Origin: a virus
IMG/VR virus record: IMGVR_UViG_3300027754_000435
Location: 1 to 24,165 of that record
Length of the DNA stretch: 24,165 nt
Reading direction: 5' to 3' (one strand)
Position numbers and translations under genes: made by a program. A model generated the notes under the pieces. That model worked only from the letters and a program-made list of their open reading frames with translations, was not told the origin of the DNA and searched no databases. Numbering within the stretch: the first letter of the stretch is position 1; the number at the start of each line of letters is the position of its first letter. Positions 15,999 to 24,093 of the stretch are shown here, one piece after another.

Positions 15999-17594
15999 AT
16001 GAGTACAGGCATAACACAAAAGAAATCTCTAAAAGATATTATTGCAGAAGAATACAAAAAGTGTGCGGTAGACCCGATTCACTTTATGAAGAAGTATTGT
16101 ATGATTCAGCATCCGGTGAGAGGTAAGATACCTTTTCATCTATTTCCATTTCAGGAAAAGACTTTAACTCAATTTAATAGTAATCGATTTAACGTAGTCC
16201 TAAAATCACGTCAAACTGGTATCTCTACCCTATCGGCTGGATATGCACTTTGGAAAATGATATTCAATTCCGATTTTAACGTATTAGTTATTGCAACAAA
16301 GCAAGATGTTGCAAAGAACTTAGTAACAAAGGTAAGAGTAATGCATGAATTGCTTCCAAGTTGGCTTAAAGGTGGGTCTATGGAAGATAACAAACTTTCC
16401 CTTCGTTTAACAAATGGTTCTCAAATTAAGGCTATTGCTAGTTCTCCTGACGCAGGACGTTCTGAAGCATTATCACTTCTAATATTTGATGAGGCAGCTT
16501 TCATCGATGATATCGATGAGATTTGGGTGGCAGCTCAATCAACGTTATCTACGGGTGGTAGTTGTATTGCATTATCTACTCCTAATGGTGTGGGTAATTG
16601 GTTTCATCAAATTTGGTTAGGCGCGGAAGAAAGTACAAATCCATTTAATACAATTAGATTGCATTGGACAGTACATCCTGAGAGAGACCAAAAATGGAGA
16701 GATGAGCAAGAAAAACTATTAGGACCTAAAAAAGCAGCACAAGAATGTGATTGTGATTTCGTATCTTCTGGTGAAACTGTAATTGAACCAGAAACCTTAA
16801 TGTTCTATAAAGAAACATATGTAATACCACCAATTGAAAAAGGTGGGTTTGATGGAAATCTTTGGAAATGGGAGCATGCTGATTATTCTAAATCATATAT
16901 GGTAGTGGCCGATGTGGCTAGAGGAGATGGCGCCGATTATTCTACTTGCCATGTAATTGATATTGTAAACGCAACTCAAGTAGCTGAATATAAAGGTAAA
17001 GTTGATACAAAAGATTTTGGAAATTTTTTAGTAGCACTTTCAACTGAATATAATGATGCTTTACTTGTGGTAGAGAATGCCAACATTGGTTGGGCAACAA
17101 TTCAGCAAGTAATTGATAGAGATTATAAAAACTTATTCTATATGAGTAAGGATTTAAAATATATTGATGTCGAGAATCAAATGACAAATAGATATAGAGC
17201 AGAAGATAAAGGATTGGTAGCTGGATTTTCAACCACGTCTAAGACTAGACCTTTAATTATATCTAAACTAACTGATTACTTTAGAGAAAAATCAGTTATA
17301 GTTCGTTCTAATCGTTTAATAGATGAGTTATTTACATTTATCTATATGAATGGTAGAGCTGAGGCTATGAAAGGTTATAATGATGACTTGGTAATGGCTT
17401 TTTCAATTGGATTATGGGTTAGAGATACTGCACTTCGTTTAAGACAAGAAGGTATTGATTTAACTAAAAGTGCAGTTGGTAGTATTACTTCTCATACATA
17501 TAATGGTATCTATGGTGGTGGAAATACTATGGATGATGACCCTTGGAAAATGAGAGCTGGTGATGGATTTGAAGATTTAACTCAATGGTTGTAG
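15999..17594 (+). CDS. terL: Terminase large subunit (gp17-like)
   Basis: This 531-residue enzyme pumps DNA into the prohead with its ATPase domain and cuts the concatemer with its RNase H-fold nuclease. Visible ATPase motifs are the deviant Walker A KSRQTGIST (69-77), Walker B LLIFDEAAF (D164, E165) and the coupling motif ALSTPNGVG. Nuclease acidic residues are in VVADVARGDGAD (D305), LLVVENANIGW and GYNDDLVMAFSIGLW. It is somewhat shorter than T4 gp17 (610), mainly at the N-terminus. It starts one base after the upstream stop, so it depends on that transcript. Unlike T4, sheath and tube genes (18, 19) do not follow; the portal does. Confidence 0.95.
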   Translation: MSTGITQKKSLKDIIAEEYKKCAVDPIHFMKKYCMIQHPVRGKIPFHLFPFQEKTLTQFNSNRFNVVLKSRQTGISTLSAGYALWKMIFNSDFNVLVIATKQDVAKNLVTKVRVMHELLPSWLKGGSMEDNKLSLRLTNGSQIKAIASSPDAGRSEALSLLIFDEAAFIDDIDEIWVAAQSTLSTGGSCIALSTPNGVGNWFHQIWLGAEESTNPFNTIRLHWTVHPERDQKWRDEQEKLLGPKKAAQECDCDFVSSGETVIEPETLMFYKETYVIPPIEKGGFDGNLWKWEHADYSKSYMVVADVARGDGADYSTCHVIDIVNATQVAEYKGKVDTKDFGNFLVALSTEYNDALLVVENANIGWATIQQVIDRDYKNLFYMSKDLKYIDVENQMTNRYRAEDKGLVAGFSTTSKTRPLIISKLTDYFREKSVIVRSNRLIDELFTFIYMNGRAEAMKGYNDDLVMAFSIGLWVRDTALRLRQEGIDLTKSAVGSITSHTYNGIYGGGNTMDDDPWKMRAGDGFEDLTQWL

Positions 17595-17611
17595 GGTTTT
17601 GATATTTTACG

Positions 17612-17629
17612 ATATTTATGTTATATAAT
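17612..17629 (+). promoter_or_regulatory. Candidate phage late promoter before the portal gene
   Basis: ATATTTATGTTATATAAT lies 36 bases before the ATG at 17666. It is a weaker match to the shared element. It sits in the loop of a 9-bp inverted repeat (17597-17605 with 17628-17636), which may be fortuitous. Confidence 0.3.
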
Positions 17630-17665
17630 GTCAAAATAGGATTTTGTAGAAATTAATAATAAATT

Positions 17666-19435
17666 ATGGCAGAACAAGAATTAGATGATAGAAGTTTTTT
17701 TGGTAGGTTAAAGAAGTTATTCTCAACCCAAGCTATTGTAACCGTTGATAAAGATGGTAAACGTAAGGTTGTTGATACGGATGAACGCCAAATGAATACA
17801 AACTTCGTAAATCTTAGAGATAGATATACAAAGTTACAAAGGTCTTTTAACGAAACGAATCAGGGTGCACAATCAATGGCATACCATCAGGTTCGTAGAG
17901 AATTATTCAGAGATTATGATGCTATGGATAATGACCCAATTATAGCATCGGCATTAGATATATACGCTGATGAATCAACAACAAAAAATGAATATGGTGA
18001 TGTATTAGCAATTAAATCATCAAACGAAAATGTAAGTGCAATCCTGCATAACTTATTTTACGATGTAATAAACATAGAATTTAATTTATGGCCTTGGGTA
18101 AGAAACTTAGTAAAATACGGAGATTTCTTTTTAGCATTGGAAATAGCAGAAGGTAAAGGTATTATAAACGTATTACCTTATTCTGTATATAATACTGAAA
18201 GATTAGAAGGTACTGACCCTCATAATCAAAACTACGTTAAATTTAAAGTTGAATTAGATAGATTTGGTAAAAAGGAATATGAGAATTATGAAATGGCTCA
18301 CTTCCGTATGTTATCAGATACAAACTTCCTTCCATATGGTAAGGCAATGATTGAAGGTGGTCGTAGAGTTTGGAAACAATTGAGTTTAATGGAAGATGCG
18401 ATGTTAATCCATCGTATTATGAGAGCACCTGAAAAGAGAGTGTTCAAAATTGATATTGGTAATATTAATCCACAAGAGGTTGATAACTATATGCAAAAGA
18501 TTATCAACAAAATGAAGAAAACTCCATTTGTTGATAAAAATAGTGGTGATTACAACTTAAAATACAATATTCAGAATCTTACTGAAGATTTCTTCTTACC
18601 TGTTAGAGGTGGGGATAGTGGTACGGCTATTGAGAACTTAGCTGGATTGGATTACACTGCAACTGAAGATATTGATTACTTAAAAGCAAAATTATTTAGT
18701 GCATTAAAAATACCTAAAGCATTTTTAGGATATGAAGAAGGTATTAGTGGTAAAGCAACTCTTGCAGCTCAAGATGTTCGTTTTGCTAGAACTATTGAAA
18801 GAATTCAAAGAACTGTTGTTAGTGAATTATATAAAATAGCAATTGTACATTTAGCATCTCAAGGTATTGATGATTCTGAAATGACAAACTTCCAACTTAC
18901 TTTAACTAACTCATCTACGATATATGAGCAAGAGAAAGTAAACCTATGGAGTGAGAAAGTTAGATTAGCAACGGATATCAAAGGAATGAATATGTTATCT
19001 ACGGATTGGGTATATCATAATGTATTTGGTATAAGTGAAGATGAAATGGATACCGAAAGAGCTAAGATGGTATTAGACCTTAAAGATAGATTCCGTTATA
19101 ACTCAATAGAACAGCAAGGACAAGACCCAGCAAATCCACCTGAACAACAAAATGTTGAGGAGGAGATTGAAAAAATGAAGCAGGAAATTGTAGATAATAA
19201 AGGTGGTAGACCAAGAGAAGGAAATACATATGGTAAAGATAAACATCCATTAGGTAGAGACCCATTGGGTAATAAAGAAAATGAATCGGAGAGAAAGAGA
19301 GAAACACGCGCATTTGAATCAAATAAAAGAGTTGCAAAAGAATATATTAATGGTATTTTAGCAAAAAAGAAGATTTTAAGTGAAAAATCAGACCTTTTAG
19401 ATGAAAAAAACATATTAGATGACACTAAATTTTAA
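17666..19435 (+). CDS. 20: Portal protein (gp20-like)
   Basis: This 589-residue portal forms the dodecameric ring at the unique capsid vertex, initiates prohead assembly and gates DNA. Typical segments are the N-terminal FFGRLKKLFSTQ, DYDAMDNDPIIASALDIYAD, then WPWVRNLVKYGDFFLAL, the stretch MLIHRIMRAPEKRVFKIDIG, and the later KAKLFSALKIPKAFLGYEEG. These are hallmarks of T4-type portals. It is longer than T4 gp20 (524) because of a charged, probably disordered C-terminal tail from about residue 500 (GGRPREGNTYGKDKHPLGRD). Position after the terminase and before core and protease genes agrees with T4 order. Confidence 0.94.
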   Translation: MAEQELDDRSFFGRLKKLFSTQAIVTVDKDGKRKVVDTDERQMNTNFVNLRDRYTKLQRSFNETNQGAQSMAYHQVRRELFRDYDAMDNDPIIASALDIYADESTTKNEYGDVLAIKSSNENVSAILHNLFYDVINIEFNLWPWVRNLVKYGDFFLALEIAEGKGIINVLPYSVYNTERLEGTDPHNQNYVKFKVELDRFGKKEYENYEMAHFRMLSDTNFLPYGKAMIEGGRRVWKQLSLMEDAMLIHRIMRAPEKRVFKIDIGNINPQEVDNYMQKIINKMKKTPFVDKNSGDYNLKYNIQNLTEDFFLPVRGGDSGTAIENLAGLDYTATEDIDYLKAKLFSALKIPKAFLGYEEGISGKATLAAQDVRFARTIERIQRTVVSELYKIAIVHLASQGIDDSEMTNFQLTLTNSSTIYEQEKVNLWSEKVRLATDIKGMNMLSTDWVYHNVFGISEDEMDTERAKMVLDLKDRFRYNSIEQQGQDPANPPEQQNVEEEIEKMKQEIVDNKGGRPREGNTYGKDKHPLGRDPLGNKENESERKRETRAFESNKRVAKEYINGILAKKKILSEKSDLLDEKNILDDTKF

Positions 19436-19450
19436 TAAACATTAAAAAGT

Positions 19451-19463
19451 TTATATTTATATG
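19451..19463 (+). promoter_or_regulatory. Candidate phage late promoter
   Basis: TTATATTTATATG in the 66-base gap after the portal gene matches the shared core. It is about 38 bases before the ATG at 19502, which is preceded by AGGG. Confidence 0.33.
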
Positions 19464-19501
19464 TGTTAGTTTATAGACGTAGGTTAAACATAGGGTAATA
19501 A

Positions 19502-20380
19502 ATGAAAAAAATAAAACATTCCAAAGTTAAGAATACTGGAGTGTTATTTGAGCTTTTAGTAAGACAAATAACATTGGAGGTACTTAATGGAGATAAAACG
19601 GAGAACGCAAAAAACATAGTAAAAGAATTCTTTGCTGCAGGTACGGAATTAAATAAAGAATTACGTCTTTATGATTTACTATTAAAAGAAAAATACAATT
19701 CGGAATCAAAGGCCGAAATGTTTGTAGATACTGTATCTCAAGCACATTCTAAATTGAATGAAGGTAAACTTGTAAAAGAAAAGTATAATCTTATTAAAAA
19801 GATTAATGAGAAATTTGAATTAGAGCAATTTCTTTCTTCTCCTATAACTAACTATAAAGTATTAGCATCAATATATAAAGTATTTGAATCTAAAAATTCT
19901 GAAAACTACGATATTAAAGATATCTTCAATTCTAAAGTAACCCTTATTGAAAATATAATTTCAAGACCACCTTTAGTAAAAACTAACAAAACTGAAGATT
20001 TTAAATTAATAGAAACCTATAAACAACAAGATAAAGACCTAAGATTATTAACCTATAAGATTCTTGTTGAGACTTTTAATAAAAAATACACAAATTTAGA
20101 TGAAAAACAAAAGGGCTTGTTAAAAGAGTATATCAATAACATGTCTAATACAACTAAATTTAAAGATTATTTAGCAGTAGAACTTCCACAAATTGTGAAA
20201 GAATTAAAAACAATTAAATCTAAAATATCAGATAAAGTAACTACAATTAAATTGTCAGAAACTATTTCTGTTTTAGAAAAAATGAAAATTGGTAAAACTG
20301 TATCTGATAATAACGTTTCATCTATCATGCTTTCTTATGAGTTAATCAAAGAATTAAAATCAAAGGTAAATGTCAAATAG
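19502..20380 (+). CDS. Head morphogenesis protein, portal-proximal (T4 gene 67/68 position)
   Basis: This is a 292-residue, Lys/Glu-rich, almost entirely helical protein. The N-terminus KHSKVKNTGVLFELLVRQIT is, as I recall, a conserved signature in T4-like phages of environmental origin. No catalytic motif or membrane segment is seen. It lies between portal and protease, where T4 has the prohead core genes 67 and 68, and overlaps the next gene by 11 bases, which suggests translational coupling. A prohead core or assembly role is inferred from position and composition; the family name is unknown to me. Confidence 0.55.
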   Translation: MKKIKHSKVKNTGVLFELLVRQITLEVLNGDKTENAKNIVKEFFAAGTELNKELRLYDLLLKEKYNSESKAEMFVDTVSQAHSKLNEGKLVKEKYNLIKKINEKFELEQFLSSPITNYKVLASIYKVFESKNSENYDIKDIFNSKVTLIENIISRPPLVKTNKTEDFKLIETYKQQDKDLRLLTYKILVETFNKKYTNLDEKQKGLLKEYINNMSNTTKFKDYLAVELPQIVKELKTIKSKISDKVTTIKLSETISVLEKMKIGKTVSDNNVSSIMLSYELIKELKSKVNVK

Positions 20381-20933
20381 ACTAAAAGAAATAATCAGAA
20401 CAATGGTTAAAGAAATCCAATCTGAAAAGGAATTGGAAGAAATGACCGTAACTGGTGCAATTGCTGGATATGATACTCCGGCGGCATTTTCCAAACCAGG
20501 CCAAACTGCAAAGAAAAACAAAAGATTAGCAAATATAACTGGTGGTGAAGTTGTTGATGATTTAGAAGAAGCTAAGATATTAAATTTAAAGCAAGAAAAA
20601 GAGAAACCAACAGCAGCTAAAGATGTTAAAGATGGTGAAATCGCTGATATTAGTGGGATGGAAGTTACTGAAGATACTAATGGATTACATTTATCTGAAA
20701 ATCGCTGGTTGGCAATTAAAAATGAAGATGGTTCTCCTAAATCTAAAATGAGTAAGGGTATAACATCTATCAAACAACAATTAGGTGAGGTAGAGAAATT
20801 TGTTAACTGGTATTCTAAGATAAAGAATGAGAATGGAGTTAAGAGAGGAGATTACTACAAAAGAACAAATAAAAGTTTACATAAGATAAAAGAAAGGTTA
20901 ATGAATCTTTCAGAAAAAATAAGAACTTTATAA
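20370..20933 (+). CDS. Prohead core-like protein
   Basis: This 187-residue protein has two helical ends (1-25 and about 120-187) and a flexible charged middle. Residues 24-38 (EMTVTGAIAGYDTPA) form a conserved patch I recall from other T4-like head operons. The N-terminal helix NRLKEIIRTMVKEI resembles an internal segment of the next gene product (SRLKELVKEVMVEE), so the two may share a core-targeting element. The start overlaps the end of the preceding gene. A role in the prohead core is inferred from context. Confidence 0.5.
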   Translation: MSNRLKEIIRTMVKEIQSEKELEEMTVTGAIAGYDTPAAFSKPGQTAKKNKRLANITGGEVVDDLEEAKILNLKQEKEKPTAAKDVKDGEIADISGMEVTEDTNGLHLSENRWLAIKNEDGSPKSKMSKGITSIKQQLGEVEKFVNWYSKIKNENGVKRGDYYKRTNKSLHKIKERLMNLSEKIRTL

Positions 20934-20934
20934 A

Positions 20935-21609
20935 ATGCCAGCAGTATCAAAAGCACAACAACGATTTATGGGTATGGTTCATGCAGTACAAAAAGGAGAC
21001 ATGGAAGCACCATCTAAAGAAGTTGATAACGCAGCTGATTCAATGAGTAAAAAAGACGCTAAAGATTACGCATCTACATCACATAAAGGTCTACCAAACA
21101 AAAAAGAAAATATGAACACAACAATTACAAAATCAAGACTAAAAGAATTAGTTAAAGAGGTAATGGTAGAAGAAAACGAATATCAAGCATTTTTTGCTAA
21201 AGCATTGGAAAAAGCTGGTAAATCTATTCCATCTATGAGTGATGAAGAAAAGAAAGCTTTCTTTAATAAAATAGATTCTGCTTGGAATGGTAAAGGTGAT
21301 AAGAACGAAGCATTGGTTGGTGGGCAAAAAGAACTAGATGCTGATAAGGATGGTGATATTGAGGGAGATGATTTAGCAGATTTAAGAGCTAGTAAAAACG
21401 AAGCAAGAGATAATGAAGGAAATGAATTTCCTGAACTTGAAGATGTTAAAACAGCTGTTAAAAAAATAATCCAAAATAATGATGTTGAAAAGCTTTTAAG
21501 AAATAAAGTTATTGCTTATCTACAAAAAGAAAAAGGATTTACAGGAGCTGGTAATACAAATAGTAGTAGATTATACGATAAAGTAATAAATGATTTACTT
21601 AAACACTAA
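20935..21609 (+). CDS. DUF3008-like / EF-hand-containing head-region protein
   Basis: This 224-residue protein has three parts. Residues 1-25 (PAVSKAQQRFMGMVHAVQKG) match the small DUF3008-type motif. Residues about 60-122 are helical (SRLKELVKEVMVEE, then YQAFFAKALEKAG). Residues 135-146 form a textbook EF-hand loop DADKDGDIEGDD, with acidic ligands D135, D137, D139, D141, E143 and D146 and the central G140-x-I142. The C-terminal 50 residues are helical. It starts one base after the upstream stop and precedes the protease gene, so it is probably a prohead core or internal head protein that may bind calcium. The combination could be a fusion, since the second part starts with its own Met (KENMNTTITK). 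Confidence 0.55.
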   Translation: MPAVSKAQQRFMGMVHAVQKGDMEAPSKEVDNAADSMSKKDAKDYASTSHKGLPNKKENMNTTITKSRLKELVKEVMVEENEYQAFFAKALEKAGKSIPSMSDEEKKAFFNKIDSAWNGKGDKNEALVGGQKELDADKDGDIEGDDLADLRASKNEARDNEGNEFPELEDVKTAVKKIIQNNDVEKLLRNKVIAYLQKEKGFTGAGNTNSSRLYDKVINDLLKH

Positions 21610-21623
21610 GAATTAAAATATAA

Positions 21624-22220
21624 ATGAAATCACTCTTAATAGAAACAAACCTATTCGAAGGTAATGTACAAGAAGATGAAGGAGGGAGAACCTTAGTAAA
21701 GGGTATTCTACAAAGAGCATCTGCTGAAAACCAAAATGGTAGAGTATATCCTAGAGAAATCTTAATGAGAGAGGCTAAGAAATACGAAGTATTAATTAAA
21801 GAACGTAGAGCATTGGGTGAATTAGACCATCCGGATTCTACTGTAATTAATTTAAAGAACGTATCTCATAACGTAAGAGAAATACATTGGGAAGGTGATG
21901 ACCTTTGTGGGACAGTAGAAATTCTACCAACTCCATCTGGTAACATCTTAAAAGAATTATTAAAAGCAGGAATCCTATTAGGTATCTCATCAAGAGGTAT
22001 GGGTTCGGTAACTAATATCGGAGAAGGTAAAGTAAAGGTTCAGGATGACTTTGAATTGATTGGTTGGGATTTCGTATCTAACCCATCTACACATGGTGCA
22101 TTTATGGTGCCTGTAAACGAATCGGTAAATAGAGGGTTACAACAAATAGGAACTGATGTTTGTGGTGAGTACTGCAAAGCACAGGATTTAATGAGAGAAA
22201 TAATAACTGAAATAGCATAA
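21624..22220 (+). CDS. 21: Prohead core protein protease (gp21-like)
   Basis: This 198-residue serine protease matures T4-type proheads by cleaving scaffold, core and capsid proteins. Conserved segments align with T4 gp21: KSLLIETN at the start, GILQRASAENQNGRVYPREI (about 27-46), ALGELDHP with the presumed catalytic H69, and GILLGISSRGMGSV with the presumed nucleophile in S122-S123. The C-terminal DFVSNPSTHGAFMVP also fits the family. LFEG at residues 10-13 fits the T4 cleavage rule (I/L-x-E, then G/A/S) and may be an autocleavage site. Spacing to neighbours is 14 bases upstream and 1 base downstream. Confidence 0.92.
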   Translation: MKSLLIETNLFEGNVQEDEGGRTLVKGILQRASAENQNGRVYPREILMREAKKYEVLIKERRALGELDHPDSTVINLKNVSHNVREIHWEGDDLCGTVEILPTPSGNILKELLKAGILLGISSRGMGSVTNIGEGKVKVQDDFELIGWDFVSNPSTHGAFMVPVNESVNRGLQQIGTDVCGEYCKAQDLMREIITEIA

Positions 22221-22221
22221 G

Positions 22222-22773
22222 ATGAGTAAGAAACCATTTGACATATACGATTATGTTCATAACAATAAGATGACTTTAACAGTAGAAGGACCTAAAGGTA
22301 CTACTGTTTCTAAAGCATATAATGATATCCGTAAAACTAACTTGAAGGAAGTAAAGATAGTTAATGGTAAATTCAGTTTAGCTGAAAACTTAGAAGATAG
22401 AAAACTATCAAACGAAGTTAAAAAACACTTCTTAGAAATTATTTCTACTTACAACACTTTTCAAGACCAAATGAAAAGACAATCTGATATGACTGAGGTT
22501 GCAAACACATTAGGTGCTATCGTTGAGGCTGCAAAAGAAATGACCCTAAGAGAAAGTGGTGATTGGTTTGATAATGTGACTGTAAAAAGAAATATGCAGG
22601 AATTGGATAAGATGGGTAAATCATTTGATAAGTTTGCTATTGAAGCAAAACAAATGGATGAGAGATTACATTCTTTATATGAAGATATGGGTCACATCTT
22701 AAATCGTTACTATGAGATTGCAGATATCAGTACTGATACAATGCATGAAAGATTAGGAAATAAAAAGAAATAA
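22222..22773 (+). CDS. Helical protein at the gp22 scaffold position
   Basis: This 183-residue protein directly follows the protease gene, where T4 encodes the major scaffold gp22. The N-terminal 50 residues are a mixed domain (TLTVEGPKGTTVSKAYNDIR); the rest is helical and coiled-coil-like, with DWFDNVTVKRNMQELDKMGK and HSLYEDMGHILNRYYEIADI as conserved-looking stretches. No clear (I/L)-x-E cleavage motifs are obvious, which is unusual for a scaffold degraded by gp21. It may be a scaffold or an accessory head protein. Inference from position only. Confidence 0.45.
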   Translation: MSKKPFDIYDYVHNNKMTLTVEGPKGTTVSKAYNDIRKTNLKEVKIVNGKFSLAENLEDRKLSNEVKKHFLEIISTYNTFQDQMKRQSDMTEVANTLGAIVEAAKEMTLRESGDWFDNVTVKRNMQELDKMGKSFDKFAIEAKQMDERLHSLYEDMGHILNRYYEIADISTDTMHERLGNKKK

Positions 22774-22774
22774 T

Positions 22775-24040
22775 ATGATTAGTTTAGGCGGATTGGTATC
22801 TCAAAAAGCATTTGGTAAATTTGAAATGGGCAAAGTAATTTCAAATCCATTCGCAAACGCATTCATTAAAGAAGCAGAAGGTGAAGACCATGAAGTTTCT
22901 ATGGCAAACAATTCATTGGATACTATCATTAAGATGGCAACTGAATTGAAAGCTAAAATGGGAGAAAACGAAAAAGATATTCCTGCTTGGATTCAAGACC
23001 ATATTACTAACGCAGCAAATTATATTTCACAAGCATCAACTAACTATCACGAATACGGACAAAACGAAAGTATAGTGAATGAAGATAATACAGCATTTGA
23101 AACATTAATGTTAATTAGAAATTTAGAACAAACAAATAAATTATTAGCACAAGACCTTAAAACAAGTAAACGATTGCCTAACGATAAAAAAGAAAATATC
23201 AAAAAATCTATTGTAGTAAATCAAGGTTTAATAAATTACTATAAAGAAAACTTTAAAAATCTTAAAAATAACGAATCAGTAAACGAAGCAACAGGTAGAG
23301 AAGCAAACGAGTTAATGGTTAAGAGAAGAATGGGTGAAAATATATTAAAAGAAGATTTAACTGCATTGGGTTTATTGATACCTGCGTTGGGTGCACTTAT
23401 TGGTGGTGGATTAGCACAATTATATCCGTATTTTACCGGTCATCCAAACATATACACTAATATAAAAGATTGGTGGAAAAGCAAAAAAGATAATTCAGAA
23501 ATGAATAAAATTGCTAATAGAATTAAAAATGACCCAGAAGTTCAAGAATTTCTTAAAAAGAAAAACAAAAGTGGTTGGCAAGAAATGTTGAAGAAAAAAC
23601 TTAGTGGTAGTGAGTTAAATTATCTTAATAAAATATATAGAAGTCGTTTTAATAATGAATCAATAAACGAAGCATCACCTTGTTGGAAAGGATATAAGCA
23701 AGTTGGAATGAAAGATAAAGGTGGTAAGCAAGTTCCAAATTGTGTACCTACTGAATCGGTAGTAAAAGAAATTAGTGGTAGAGTTCCACAAATATTTTTA
23801 AAAACAGGTGCAGTTGAAAAGAAGATTAAAGAATTAATGGCTGATAGAAAGAAAGCAGTAGTTCCTTATAATAGTGAGAAAGACCCTAAGAAAAAAGAAA
23901 TCCTTAAGCAAATTCTTATCAAACTAACTAAGCAAATTCAGGGATATGAAAAGAATTTAGTTCAATTGAGAGATAAAGAAGAAGAATATATACAACAAAT
24001 GCAAGCAGATGCAGAATTAGATACATCGGCATTTGATTAA
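22775..24040 (+). CDS. Multi-module internal head/scaffold-like protein with repeated ES(I/V)xxE linkers
   Basis: This 421-residue protein starts one base after the preceding stop. It looks like separate modules: 34-95 (IPAWIQDHITNAANYISQAS, a helical unit common in T4-like head regions), 104-165, a hydrophobic segment 197-222 (ALGLLIPALGALIGGGLAQL) possibly spanning a membrane, a helical unit 235-290, a short cysteine-containing unit 302-325 (CWKGYKQVGMKDKGGKQVPN, then C), and a C-terminal coiled coil 340-410. Four ES(I/V) motifs with a nearby Glu (98-103, 167-171, 295-299, 327-332) sit between modules, and I31-K-E33 followed by A34 lies near the start. They resemble gp21-type cleavage sites. 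The last gene before the terminator, so the major capsid gene is not directly next. Confidence 0.5.
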   Translation: MISLGGLVSQKAFGKFEMGKVISNPFANAFIKEAEGEDHEVSMANNSLDTIIKMATELKAKMGENEKDIPAWIQDHITNAANYISQASTNYHEYGQNESIVNEDNTAFETLMLIRNLEQTNKLLAQDLKTSKRLPNDKKENIKKSIVVNQGLINYYKENFKNLKNNESVNEATGREANELMVKRRMGENILKEDLTALGLLIPALGALIGGGLAQLYPYFTGHPNIYTNIKDWWKSKKDNSEMNKIANRIKNDPEVQEFLKKKNKSGWQEMLKKKLSGSELNYLNKIYRSRFNNESINEASPCWKGYKQVGMKDKGGKQVPNCVPTESVVKEISGRVPQIFLKTGAVEKKIKELMADRKKAVVPYNSEKDPKKKEILKQILIKLTKQIQGYEKNLVQLRDKEEEYIQQMQADAELDTSAFD

Positions 24041-24053
24041 AAAATATATAAAG

Positions 24054-24080
24054 AAAAGCTTGGTTATTCCAAGCTTTTTT
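24054..24080 (+). terminator. Strong rho-independent terminator of the head operon
   Basis: A perfect 10-bp stem (24054-24063 with 24069-24078) with a 5-base loop TTATT runs into six Ts. It lies 13 bases after the last head-cluster stop codon. The right half overlaps the spacer of the downstream promoter. Confidence 0.85.
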
Positions 24081-24090
24081 CGTATCTTTA
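24060..24090 (+). promoter_or_regulatory. Bacteroidetes-type promoter for the final partial gene
   Basis: TTG (24060-24062), a 20-base spacer and TATCTTTA (24083-24090) follow the Bacteroidetes pattern TTG and TAnnTTTG with one mismatch. The -33 box lies inside the terminator stem. The ATG at 24094 falls where transcription would start, so this gene too may be leaderless. Confidence 0.45.
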
Positions 24091-24093
24091 CAT

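Noticed and set aside
17597-17636. 9-bp inverted repeat with a 22-base loop before the portal gene
   Set aside because: It is A-T rich with a wobble pair and a long loop, so it may be chance; noted only because it encloses the candidate promoter.
20360-20773. 137-codon minus-strand open frame across the portal-downstream genes
   Set aside because: It lies fully opposite two plus-strand genes with conserved-looking products and has no recognisable domain.
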